Source of the DNA: Acephala macrosclerotiorum
Taxonomy: Eukaryota; Ascomycota; Leotiomycetes; Helotiales; Mollisiaceae
Assembly (NCBI GenBank): GCA_014904845.1
Contig: MU119449.1
Location: 1-51,868, forward strand
DNA length: 51,868 nucleotides
Reading direction: 5' to 3'
Positions 1 through 9,846 of this stretch are shown piece after piece. The notes under the pieces were generated by a model. That model was given only the letters and a program-made list of their open reading frames with translations, did not search any database and had not been told where the DNA came from. Each line of letters begins with the position of its first letter. Position 1 is the stretch's first letter. The position numbers and the translations under genes were made by a program.

Positions 1-376
1 AATAATTGCATTATTAAATAGGCTTTAAAGAGTTGTTTCTCATCTCTAATTAGATTTTTAGAGTGTGAGCATAGCGCTCGCATGCCGAGCGATCGAATAA
101 GAAGTGTTTAAAATAACCGAAAAACGGCCGATTTAACGTGTAAAATCTGATAACTCGCACTTTAGCATTTTAAAACAATTATTATTCGAGAACATTTATT
201 ATAAAATAAAATTCGAAGAGACAAAATGATTTTCTATATTCGAAAGTATCTTATACTAAAAAGATATAAGATTTTATAAGCTAGAATATAGTTTTTTTTG
301 AAAGTAATTAAATCGCGATTCACGCGTTTTGGGCGCGTTTCGCTTAAGTGGCTCAGACTCTTGACGCGTTACTGTA
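1..376. other. AT-rich remnant, left edge of window
   Basis: AT-rich sequence without a credible reading frame. It contains short GC-containing islands, such as a self-complementary stretch near 75-95, set in A/T runs, which looks like a RIP-damaged repeat. Base composition changes sharply near 300-380, where coding-like sequence of the HET gene begins. The 5' end of that HET gene is therefore either beyond another intron or was lost to this repeat. I could not assign the remnant to a transposon family. Confidence 0.5.
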
Positions 377-746
377 GGCCCTTGCAAACGAAAAACTCCG
401 GATAAGATAAACTCGGGATTAGATGTTTCAAATGCGGCCTCTCCAAAACCTGTCCGATCCTGGTTTGGTTACCGTAATTTTGATAAAGGGTGGGTGGTAG
501 ACATCCCTTGCCGGGAGGAGGGCAAGTCAAATCAGGTCCTTGAATTCATTAATGCGGATAGTGAGTGAAAGTTGCTACTTCAAATATCTAGCCTTTTATT
601 AATCAACACGCAGTAGAGAGCCCGAGATTCATCTCGGCTATACATAGCAACTCACCTGCATCATTATCATGGGTGAAAGACCAAATGCTTGCTTGCAAGT
701 CGAATCACCAGAAGTGCATGCTTGAAAGCTTGCATCCTGATGCTCC
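377..746 (+). pseudogene. 5' fragment of HET-domain gene, cut by a copia element
   Basis: Two coding-like blocks share one frame with the downstream HET gene across the retrotransposon. Block one reads from about 377 to 560. A 53-nt intron at 561-613 (GTGAGT..CAG) joins it in phase to block two at 614-746. Block two carries a C-x3-H-x2-C cluster (CKSNHQKC, 691-714) after a W-V-K, as is usual in HET proteins just before the P-x-R-[LV]-[IL]-D segment. If the element and one copy of its target duplication are ignored, the frame runs directly into the 6230 fragment. No ATG is in frame between the stop at 362 and the first block, so the true start is missing or lies in an exon I cannot see. The join across the insertion is an inference from frame and motif order. 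Confidence 0.6.
742..746. repeat. Left target-site duplication (GCTCC)
   Basis: Five bases directly before the 5' LTR, identical to the five bases directly after the 3' LTR (6230-6234). A 5-bp duplication is usual for Ty1/copia integration. It shows that both ends of this element arrived in one insertion. Confidence 0.9.
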
Positions 747-882
747 TGTTAGACTTTCGAGTGGTTTTAGTGCTGAGTAAGCACTGCAATGGATATAATG
801 TCTCCGCACCTAGCTAGATCTTTAAAACCTAAATCAATCAACCAGACCATCAAGTCCATCGAATATATCACTCAAATTGACA
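747..882 (+). repeat. 5' LTR of copia element
   Basis: 136-bp direct repeat of 6094-6229, starting TG and ending CA. It differs from the 3' LTR at 777 (G against A at 6124), 791 (G against A at 6138) and 803 (T against C at 6150). All three are transitions, so the pair may have diverged by RIP and not by clock-like substitution. The LTR is short for a copia element. Confidence 0.95.
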
Positions 883-896
883 GGTTATGAGCCCGG
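883..896 (+). promoter_or_regulatory. Primer-binding site of half-tRNA(iMet) type
   Basis: Immediately after the 5' LTR the plus strand reads GGTTATGAGCCCGG. Its complement contains GGGCTCATAACC, the anticodon stem-loop of eukaryotic initiator tRNA-Met with anticodon CAT. It does not match a tRNA 3' end. Drosophila copia and yeast Ty5 are known to prime from a cleaved half of tRNA(iMet), and this element appears to do the same. Confidence 0.75.
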
Positions 897-953
897 AAAG
901 TGCTCATTGAAACCGTCGTATCTTTTTACCCTAAAATATCAACCCTATTCGCT

Positions 954-2040
954 ATGGCGACTCTAGCAGCTCCAACCGGTACTACAGCACCTACCTCTAC
1001 AGCATCTCACTACGTCTGCAAGTGAAGTAAAATTGAAATCCTCACAGAGGATAACTATCCTCGATTCAAGAACTCCTGCCTAGTCGCTCTTACTAGTATT
1101 CATGCCATAAAACTAGTTAATAGTGAAAAACCGAAACCGGCTTCTCTTGCGTCAATTGATCGAATTACGGCCTAGGAGAAGAAGGCTACTAAGACTATTC
1201 AAATCATCTCAAATAGCGTGGACGACAAACTACAAGACAAGATTCTTCTACTAGTCTTTTCCGAAGATATCAAAAAAATCTAAAACGAACTCAAGAAATA
1301 CGATAAAACTGTTGATTCTGTTTAAATGTCTATTCAACGAACGAACTTTGAACAAAAGAAATTCGAGACTTCTAAAAAAATCAAAGAATTCGTAGATCGT
1401 CTCGAGTTCTACAAACTTCAGCTCGCAACGACCGAGAGACTAATTACCAATAATGAGATTTTAGATCGAATTATAGCAACTATCCCTGAGAATAGCAATT
1501 ACAAGAGCACGAAATATTATATTCTCCGTCTGCCAAAGGCCGAGCGCACACTCGATAAAGCGATCACTATACTGCAAGTCCATAACAAGAGAGAGACCTC
1601 AGCAACTGCAAACTACACTCGTAGAAAAAAACAATAGCGTAGTCGTAAGCAATCTCGTAGTAGCAAACAAACTAGAAACAAAGAGCGAAAAACTAATCGC
1701 AGTAATCGCAACAACAACAATAATAGATACCGTGGAAAGAAAAGAGGCAATCGTAGAAAATTTGAATTATTAGTATCTCGTTCTACAAAATCTAAAGATC
1801 GTTGAGACGATAATAGTAATAACGAAGAACCCGTTGATTATAATGAGCTTGATCCAAATCAATGTGATTAGTGTATGCACTATAAGCATTATGAGATTGA
1901 GTATAGAACAAAACGAAGAAATAAAAAAGCTGATAAAAGACAAAATCAGAAGAACTCTAAGTAAACAAAGACTGCAACAATTGAACTTACTACTAGAGCA
2001 AGTATAGTGACTGTAGGCAAAACACAATAGAGTCTTTTCT
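954..2040 (+). pseudogene. Degenerate gag region of copia element
   Basis: Reading starts at ATG 954 and meets a TGA at 1023, where a Trp codon changed by G-to-A would fit. The longest open piece is 1326-1637. A zinc knuckle can still be traced at 1863-1904: C-x2-C-x4-H-x4 followed by Tyr (TAT, 1902-1904) where the last Cys is expected, with a TAG inside it. The stretch before it is rich in Arg, Asn and Ser, as in nucleic-acid-binding Gag tails. Family assignment rests on position and the knuckle. Confidence 0.65.
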
Positions 2041-2699
2041 CTTCTATTTACTTCATTGTATCCATGGCACTTTCACTAGTGATAATAGTGTTTACTCGAT
2101 TACTATTCAAGAATAAGATTGAAAGACATATCGAGCGTCTACATATAAGCTCTATCTACTACTCTCGATAGATGAAAATCTACACTAGTAGAAAACAATT
2201 CTCACTCTCATTATTCTTACCAACTCGAGCACTGATCAAACGAGCTCAAACTCTACTACTTGCTTTAAACTCTAGTATCTCGAAACACTTTAGTAGTATG
2301 CAATCTGATTTCACACACTTAAAACGCTGGCAAATACCAAACAAAATTGTCACGGCAGACGATATTGCTGTAAACGCGATTAAATATCAAGATCAAATTT
2401 AAATAACTTCTTAAAAAGAATTAAGACTCAAAAAAGTCTAATATGTATTAAGTTTTAGAGCAATGAGATTAATCTCTATTTTACAACTTATAAAAAATAG
2501 AATATCGATCATATTTAAAAGAGAACAAACAATTGGTATTACAAATAATAAAAATAAGAAAGTGATATTTACAGTTCCCAAGAATCCTAGAGATAATCTC
2601 TTTATACTAAATCAATACCAAAATGTCAATAATATTGTTGCATATCCGGCGAACATTGCTACAAATGCACCGACGAGAACCCGATTATCAATAGAGTTC

Positions 2700-3420
2700 T
2701 TCGAAGCAGTAAATCTTGAAGAAACTCTGTAAAAGCTTATGTACCGACGTCTTAGTCACATCAACTATAATGTACTTCGAAAATTGATCGATATTACAAA
2801 CATGAAAATGCCGAGATTCAGACTATATACTAGGCATGAAACATGTGAAGCTTGTGTAGCAAGCAAAATCAAAAAAACTTTTAGAAAGAAAACAAATAAT
2901 AGAATTACTAGAAAAGAGAAAAGACTACATAGTAATATTTCTAGTAAATTGCCCAAGTTCTATAGAAAGAATCAATATTTCCTTTTAATTACGAACGACG
3001 TAATACGATACTCTTAAATTAGATTTCTAAAAACTAAAAGTACGAGAGAAATTTAGCCTTATATTCGTGAAATTTGTGGAATTATTAAGAGAGATATAAA
3101 AGAGGATATTGCTTATTTTAAGTGTGACAATAGATCGAGCGAATTCGAAGAAGATTTCTAAGGATGGCTCAAAACACTACTTAGTTCTCTTAGACATAAG
3201 CTTTGTTTACTATACAAACACTCATTGAATAGTGTTATTAAACGAGCAATACAAACAATGGACAATACCGCCAGATTTATAATCTACGAAGCCAAGTTTC
3301 TATTGATCTTTTGAGACTATATCGTAGAGTATGCAATCTAAATCAAAAATAAAATACCAACGAATACACTTTTATGGCCAGTCTCGGAACCTGAATCAGA
3401 GGACCAAAAGACATGCATTC
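2700..3420 (+). pseudogene. Degenerate integrase region of copia element
   Basis: The 2739-3017 reading frame shows the pre-integrase zinc-binding pattern: RRLSHIN, then CEACVASK. The first His of the usual W-H-x-R-x-x-H is a Tyr here (TAC), a CA-to-TA change. The integrase core continues in frame through stops, with an Asp in a YFLLITND segment and an Asp in FKCDN (codon 3126-3128). The expected catalytic Glu of the D,D-35-E triad appears as Lys in VIKRAIQT (AAA, 3240-3242). The enzyme cannot be functional as written. Confidence 0.7.
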
Positions 3421-4279
3421 CACTTGAAGCCTATACTAGAAAAAAGCTAGACTTTCTAGTATTGCAGAAAACTCTAATTACTTTTGAATGTTAGACTAAC
3501 ATTAAAGAGCTCAAAGACCAACCAAGTAAATAGACTCCTAGGACCAAAGAGAAGCATATCTTCGTAGACATCACTAAAAACAGTGTCTATAAATTATTAA
3601 ACTGTAAAACATTGAAAGAAACCTTTTCAATTGATATTAAATTCCATGAATACAAGTTCTTAGAGCTCTTTATCTCTCAAAAGTTCAAACATATTGTAGC
3701 AAATCTACTTATTACTAATAATACAGTCTACGATTATATCGTTGTTGATACACCAATTGATCACTTTTCTAGTGATGAGATGATTGATAGCACTAAAACA
3801 CGTACTGATAAGAATAATAGTACTAAAATAAACACTTGTAAAAATGGAGCTGAAACAAGCTTAGAACCAGTAATCAAATAAAACTTTAGTGCTTAGAGCT
3901 CTGATCAAGCTCAAAAGCAATATCCACTTCAAATATCAAGAATTAGCGGTCGAACGATCAAAAAAACCAAGAATTTTTATGATTCCTTTACTAAAGCGAA
4001 AAAGACAGCAAACAGCGAATTGGACAATAAAGAGATGCTCTTCTTTTAAACGATGAAACAGCTAGTAAAAGCTTTGAACGCTGTTTATTTGAACGAAAAA
4101 AAATCATCTTCTCTAAATGTACTCAGCGTCTTATTCGAGTTTCTGACCGTTAATAAGACCTTAAAAAAAGACGCTTCTAATTGAATAAAAGCAATCGTTA
4201 TTGAACTCGAAGCTCTTCAAAAGACAAGTACTTATAAAATTATCACGAGAAGGCCACTAAGTAGCAAAAAGATCATTTC

Positions 4280-5220
4280 AAGCAAATAAATACTGAAAAA
4301 GAAATTCAATACTCGTAGCAAATTGACTCGGCGTAAAACTAAAATTGTCATCAAAGGATTCGAGCAAATTTACGGTATTGACTACTTTGAGACATTTGCT
4401 TCTATTATGAGATATACAACTCTACGAATACTCTTAGCACTTACTGCAGAGCATAATCTAGAGATAAATTACATTGACATAGATTCAACGTTTCTAAACT
4501 CTCTTTTTAAAAAGGAGATTTACATGGAAATCTTTGAGTTTTTTTATAAACTTCACTCTAAACTCAAAAGCAGAGATACTTACCTTCTACTCAAGAAATC
4601 ACTCTACGGACTCAAACAAACTCTTTGAGCATAGCTCGATAAAATCAAGCAATACTTCGAAGAACTAAAGCTTACTGCATTTGAAGCTAATTCCAATCTC
4701 TTCATAGAAAAAGGAGTCTACATTTTCTTATTTGTCGACGATATATTGATCATTGGAAACAAAGTAAATACGAACGCTATCAAAGCCAAGATCAAAAAGC
4801 GTTAAAAGAGTAAAAATCTCAGTTTTACTATTGTTTTCATAGAATTTCAGATCGAGAGAAATCGCGAGAATTATACTCTCACAATTCATCAAGAGATGTA
4901 TACAAACAAACTATTACTACGACTCGATCTCGAACACTCGAATCAAACGAATCTACCATTCTCGCAAAACACAGTTCTACGAGAAGAAAAGAAAGAAAAC
5001 TGGCTGAGCGAAAACGATCTCTATCTCTACAAACAGATTATTAGTACTACGATCTATTTAGCTAATTGCACGAAATCAGATATCAACTATTACGTTAGTC
5101 AGCTTACTAGATTTATGTTTAATGCGTGCTTCGAATATTTACGTTTTGCGAAGTAGTTTTTCCGATATCTCAATAGAACGAGAACGATAAGAATCACCTA
5201 CAAAAGAACGTCGATCAAAA
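4280..5220 (+). pseudogene. Degenerate reverse transcriptase of copia element
   Basis: This matches the RVT_2 type. The 4323-4628 frame reads through IVIKGFEQIYGIDYFETFA and ends in LKKSLYGLKQ, both landmarks of copia reverse transcriptases. After a TGA the same protein continues to FVDDILIIG at 4731-4757, the catalytic YVDD-type box with its two Asp kept. The piece at 4896-5156 carries the region between RT and RNase H. Stops separate the pieces. Confidence 0.85.
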
Positions 5221-5693
5221 GTTACAGTATATTCTTCGACTCTACGTAGAGGACCGAAGACGACCGCAAATCGTTCCTAGAATAAATAGTAATATTGAGA
5301 AATAGAGCAATTTCATGGGCAGCACAAAGACAACGAAGTATAGTACAAAGCTCGATAGAAGCAGAGATTATAGCAGCGAATAAAGCCGCAAAAAAAACAG
5401 TTTAATTGGAAAAACTATGGCCGGAAATCATTAAAGAACTTCTCAAAGAACTTTTTACTCTATATTGCGACAATCTCTCTACGATCGATTTTAGTACGAA
5501 TACGAAGTTCTCGAACAAATTCAAGCATATTGAAATCCGATACTTCTACATAAAGAACGATATAATTGCTAGAAACAAATTAAGAGTAGAATCAGTTCTA
5601 AAGAACGATCAAATCGCAGACATTTTTACGAAACAACTACTCTACAATCGATTTACGACTCACAAAACTACAATAAGTTTGAATGAGAACTAG
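5221..5693 (+). pseudogene. Degenerate RNase H domain of copia element
   Basis: RNase H follows reverse transcriptase, the order seen in Ty1/copia. Traceable motifs are FFDSTYGTEDDRKSF near 5236, SIEAEIIAANKAA near 5355 and, in the 5406-5693 frame, YFYIKNDI followed by ADIFTK (5616-5633), the usual C-terminal box. A TAA at 5403-5405 breaks the domain where Trp-Leu-Glu is typical. The rest of the interval up to the polypurine tract (5694-6082) has no recognisable coding content. Confidence 0.8.
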
Positions 5694-6082
5694 TTTGATA
5701 CAAAGAAGACTGTAGCGCTACTCACGGATTTCAAGGATTAGAACAACAGTAGTAAGAAGACGAGCTGAGACAAGACGAAGGCCCTTTTGAGCAGATCTAG
5801 AGCACTCTTTGACTGTGGAATAGAAGCTGAAAATGCCCTATTTAAAACCGAACTCCTACAGAGAGAGTAGACCCTTCCTAGCTCTCTATAAGCTCTTCTA
5901 CGAAGCAGTTGAGACTAGCGCAACAGAGTTTAATGAGACTCTTTACGACGATTCGACGCTGCAATTGATAAGAGATAAAGGACGATAGATCACAATAATA
6001 GTTGGTGCGATAGTCACGTGAAGACATTGATTATTTACATCACTTTGAACATTGAAATAAATATATCTTTACAGTGCTTCTC

Positions 6083-6091
6083 AGTAGGGGG
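6083..6091 (+). promoter_or_regulatory. Polypurine tract of copia element
   Basis: AGTAGGGGG lies two bases before the 3' LTR. A purine run at this position primes plus-strand synthesis in LTR retrotransposons. It is interrupted by one T, which could be original or mutational. Confidence 0.6.
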
Positions 6092-6093
6092 CG

Positions 6094-6229
6094 TGTTAGA
6101 CTTTCGAGTGGTTTTAGTGCTGAATAAGCACTGCAATAGATATAATGTCCCCGCACCTAGCTAGATCTTTAAAACCTAAATCAATCAACCAGACCATCAA
6201 GTCCATCGAATATATCACTCAAATTGACA
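6094..6229 (+). repeat. 3' LTR of copia element
   Basis: 136-bp copy of the 5' LTR with three transition differences (6124, 6138, 6150). Two of the three carry the A/T variant in this copy and one in the 5' copy, so neither LTR is uniformly the more mutated. Confidence 0.95.
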
Positions 6230-6234
6230 GCTCC
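6230..6234. repeat. Right target-site duplication (GCTCC)
   Basis: Copy of 742-746 directly after the 3' LTR. Its GCT is the first in-frame codon of the downstream HET fragment, so the insertion point falls inside the coding sequence. Confidence 0.9.
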
Positions 6235-8065
6235 AACGGCCGAGGCCCCTAATTCACCGGGCGGCCCCCTCCATCCTGTCTTACCCACTAGAGTCCTTGA
6301 TCTAGAGTCCTCCAATTTTACAGTCAAGATATGGGTAGCCTCTCCTGGCTCGTTTGGAGAATACGTTTGTCTAAGTCACTGTTGGGGAGATCATCAACCT
6401 TTAAGAACCCTTTCCAATAACCTCGAGCTATTTAAAGAGAACATCCCCTGGATTTCGTTTCCGAAGACCTTTCAAGATGCCATCGTCTTCGCCAGAAGCC
6501 TAGACTTCAAGTACCTTTGGATTGATTCTCTTTGCATTATCCAGGATGACACCGGCGACTGGCAGAAGGAAGCTGCAAATATGGCATCGGTCTATAAAAA
6601 TTCTTCTCTGACCCTAGCCGCAACTGGTTCACCTAATTGCGACAGCGGCCTGTTCCACAAGTATCCAGACCCACAGATCCACACACTCACTGTTCCCGAC
6701 ACGAATGGTCTTCACCAAAAGGTCTACGTTCGCTCACGTACCCCACACTGGAGTGACATGTTGTGTAGCGATCACAAAGATCCTCTGCAACAAAACCAAG
6801 ATTATCCTCTACTTCACCGAGCATGGGCTTTTCAGGAACGTCTTCTCTCTACACGAGTGCTTCATTTTTGCAAAACGGAGCTTGTTTGGGAATGCATGGA
6901 GACATGGACATGTCAATGTGGCTCATTCTACCCTTCACAAAATCTTAAGAAATCAATAGCGGGCCACAAACAACCCGAAGTAGATACTGTAGTCGCTGAG
7001 GAATCTACATCCCTAGGCAGCTGGGCTAATATCGTTGAGGGATACACTAAGTTGGATCTCACTTATGAAAGTGACCGGCTCCCGGCTCTGGCCGGACTTG
7101 CCGAGCATATCCACCATGGTCACCGAGGGAGATATCTTGCAGGATTGTGGGAGGACTCTTTGGCCAAAGATCTCGTTTGGCATCGCCTAACCTGGGACCC
7201 TGACCGAGATTACCCAAGGCCAAGCAACTCAACTCTGCCCACATGGTCCTGGGCTTCTATCAGCGATCGAATCTACTATCATCCGTTAATCGAAAGTTTT
7301 GAGCAAATGTGTGATATTTTTCAAGTAGAATGCACATCAGTCGATATCTCGAACCCAAGAGGAAACGTGGCAGATGGAAGGCTTGTTGTGCGAGGGCATG
7401 TCACTAAAGCAAGATTGAACAATGATGGACTCAAACTCATTGGAGCCAATGCTACTCTCCCGGGTTGGCAATTTGATCTGGATTATAACATACCGCTGCA
7501 AGGACCAGGCTATGTGGAAGACGGAGAGTTGGTGTTTTGTCTCAATATCGGCAAAGGTGGGAGTCAGAACTATTCTTTGATTCTTAGATGTATCAGTGAA
7601 GAGGGGCAAGTCTACGAGAGGATAGGTTTGATCAGTCTATCAATTTTACGTGGCTATTCCCAAGAGTTCCACCCGGACTGGGATGTATTCGGACCAGAGC
7701 AAGGCACACAGGAACTGCTCTTTGAACGCGAAATTCCGAGACACAAGGAACTATATCTTGTGAAAGAGCGAAGGGACGAAGAGAAAGAGAGGACAGGAAC
7801 GTGGCCTACGGACTCGCTCGAACCAATGGATATAGATCACGAAGACGATTGGGGACGCGGTCGATATGTGGTTGCTAAACTCACGGCAGAGCAAGCAGCG
7901 GCAGCTAACAAACTCCCTGGCGTTCGGTTGTCAAAGAGGGAGAGTGTCCCTCTTGATGACCCGGAGGATGCAAAATGGTTCTTATCTCCCCAAAACGCAG
8001 AGCGGAAGGCACGAGGGGAGAGGTATCGGCGGTACTACCTTGGGAAGGTTGTTACCATTGTATGA
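6230..8065 (+). pseudogene. HET-domain protein, main 3' fragment
   Basis: Open for 611 codons without an intron. The HET domain (PF06985 family) starts about 45 codons in, with EYVCLSHCWG, then YLWIDSLCIIQDD, then MASVYKNSSLTLAATG. The family's following block HRAWAFQERLLSTRVLHF is also present. The C-terminal half resembles other HET proteins only loosely and ends in a basic tail. The domain acts in heterokaryon incompatibility and cell death in ascomycetes. The open frame can be extended back to a TTG inside the 3' LTR, but that is an artefact of the insertion; the natural 5' part lies before 747. The domain itself is undamaged, so a shortened transcript started from the LTR cannot be excluded. 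Confidence 0.85.
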
Positions 8066-8425
8066 ACATCGCTGTTACAAAGGCTGCCGACCACTAGGGT
8101 GTCGCAGATGCGTCGTTTATCAGGTCAAGAATCCGGGGAAGGATTTTACGGAGAAGGTGAAGAAGGTGAACATTACGCTGATCTTTGATTTTGAGAAGAC
8201 ATTAAGCATTGGAGCCGACAGAGCCTTTAGGGGGATATACAGAGCACTAGAAGCTAAGATGTGAAGCGATGGATAGGAACATCTCGTCTAATAATGAATG
8301 AAAGTCCAGGAAATCATGGGAGATTGCGGGTGCCGTCTCAAATCGCAGTCTCTTGCAAGCATTTCAGAATCAACGCACTTCCATGAAATAAACACTCACT
8401 TTCAACCCACTTCCCGATTCTCACC
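8066..8425. other. Intergenic, convergent gene ends
   Basis: This lies between the stop of the HET fragment (+) and the stop of the cytidine deaminase (-). The open frames here are short and overlap the HET 3' end. I see no gene, RNA or repeat. Confidence 0.6.
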
Positions 8426-8983
8426 TCACTTTTTTGCCAGCTCACTCCCCTCAACCTCCACTTTCGGCTTCCAAACCCAAGTATAAGCATACGGTAACAA
8501 CTCCTCCATCCCCACCGTCTTCAATTCCTCCCCATCCTTTACCACAACCCTAATCCACGGATGCATATCCCACATAACTACCTTCTCGTCAGCAAATCCT
8601 TATCACTTCTCTCCACTCTCTCAACCCTTTAGAAAAGAAAAAGACTCACTCTGCCTACAGCGTCCACAAGGACTAATAACCCTCCTCCCATCACTCAAAA
8701 CCGCCACTACAGCCACCAATTTCTCGCCCCCAACCCCAGGACTAAAGGCAGAACCAACACCAGCTTGAGTAGCGTTTCCGAATGCGTTGCTCTCGGCACA
8801 GGGACCGCCGGTGAAATGGGTGGAGTTGACGCCGGTGAAGATACGGCCGGTAGAGGTGAGAGCTGCGGATGCGCAAGTGTGGTCTGTTAGGGAGCGGGTT
8901 GGGGAGAAGCGGGGGATGGCGTTTATTACTGCTTCGGCGGTGGTGATTAGGGTTTGTTCGAGGGGGGTGAGTGGTTGTGGCAT
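8426..8983 (-). CDS. Cytidine deaminase-like protein (blasticidin-S-deaminase type)
   Basis: Proposed model: complement(join(8426..8577,8650..8983)), 161 aa. The zinc-dependent deaminase core is visible: FTGGPCAESNAFGNA (Cys-Ala-Glu, zinc ligand and catalytic Glu) and, about 40 residues later, SPCGRCRQ (P-C-x2-C, two zinc ligands). The first exon would run into a stop soon after CRQ. A 72-nt intron (8578-8649, GTGAGT..GTAG) restores the frame into MWDMHPWIRVVV and a C-terminal ELLPYAYTW, both usual in this family. The reaction is hydrolytic removal of the amino group from cytidine-like nucleosides; substrate cannot be told from sequence. Blasticidin-S deaminases share the CRQ and short length. 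Alternative: a general fungal cytidine deaminase of the salvage pathway. Confidence 0.85.
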
Positions 8984-9846
8984 TTTGAGAATTGCCTGAG
9001 GATTGGATTGGATGGGTGAGTTGGGGCTTAGGAGCTGGAGGGAAAATGTTTGAGGTGAGTCGCTTTTGTTTGTTCAGTTTTTGGGGTGAAGAGTGTCCGA
9101 AGAAGCAAGTGCGAGGTTATTGCCAGAAAGCTCAAGTGATATGTCTAGAATAGAATTATGAGGAGGGGTTTGGGTGAGATTGGGATTACAATCTCTGTGT
9201 TAACTTGCGATTGTTGGTCTTGGTTTCCTGATGGAAGTTGTCTAGAAAGGGAAATTGCGGGGCTGCGGGGTAATCGCTCAAGTGAAATGTCTGAAAGATC
9301 TTGAGTTGTGAAGCGTTACAAAACTCGAATGTAGAAGTGTATTTTTGGATAAGATCTTCACTTTTATTCCTCTTGAATATGGACTTGTTCATTTATACGG
9401 GATTGAAGCATGTTGGAAGTTCTTGAGTCATCCGGTGTCACCCCCACTTTCGAGTCGCTTAAGCTGTGCAACCGGTTTAGTAATCGTCCCTCGAGGTTTT
9501 CATTTCATTCATACCTATAGTTGAGGGCGATTCCTTCAACCGTCGAATGGCAAGTGCCCTCTAATGTCCAGTTCCACTATCTTGCTTTAGTGAGCTCTGG
9601 GTACTTGTTCACTACAACTGCCCGCAGTCTTTCCCAGAAAAGCTCCAATCTCCGAATTCATGATACCAAAAAGAATATGTGTAGAACTAAATTCTAATGC
9701 CCCTAGAAGTTTCACGACTGTTGACGCTTGGCAGCTGGCTCATCGTCGTCGCTCTCATCGCACCACGCGATTCCTTCTCCAAGTGGTTCGAAGGACGCTG
9801 GGTCTGAGTTATGTTAGTCATTGCTCGAAGCTAGAATTCGTTGACA
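8984..9846. other. Intergenic, no clear gene
   Basis: Upstream side of the cytidine deaminase and downstream side of the 2EXR gene. Most of it shows no coding signal. One exception lies directly past the 2EXR stop on the minus strand: after an intron-like stretch (9804-9851, GTAATG..TGACTAAC..CAG) a short acidic frame containing GEGIAWCDESDDDEPAAK ends near 9710. Its phase does not match the 2EXR exon, so I did not join it. Confidence 0.45.

Larger units (their letters stand above)
747..6229 (+). mobile_element. Complete but degenerate Ty1/copia LTR retrotransposon
   Basis: The element is 5483 bp with 136-bp LTRs at both ends (TGTT..GACA), a 5-bp target duplication, a primer-binding site, a polypurine tract, and the Ty1/copia domain order gag, integrase, reverse transcriptase, RNase H on the plus strand. 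The internal frame is broken by many stops. The stops and lost key residues I can interpret are G-to-A or C-to-T changes (Trp to stop, His to Tyr, Cys to Tyr, Glu to Lys), as expected of RIP. The LTRs differ at three sites, all transitions. It is non-autonomous in its present state. It lies inside the coding sequence of a HET-domain gene. Confidence 0.95.

Noticed and set aside
6224..6229. Start of the HET frame inside the 3' LTR
   Set aside because: It is a TTG in LTR sequence with no natural role; the original coding sequence lies before 747.
7866..8264. Plus-strand frame of 132 codons overlapping the HET 3' end
   Set aside because: Out of frame with the HET gene and without any family feature; a shadow.
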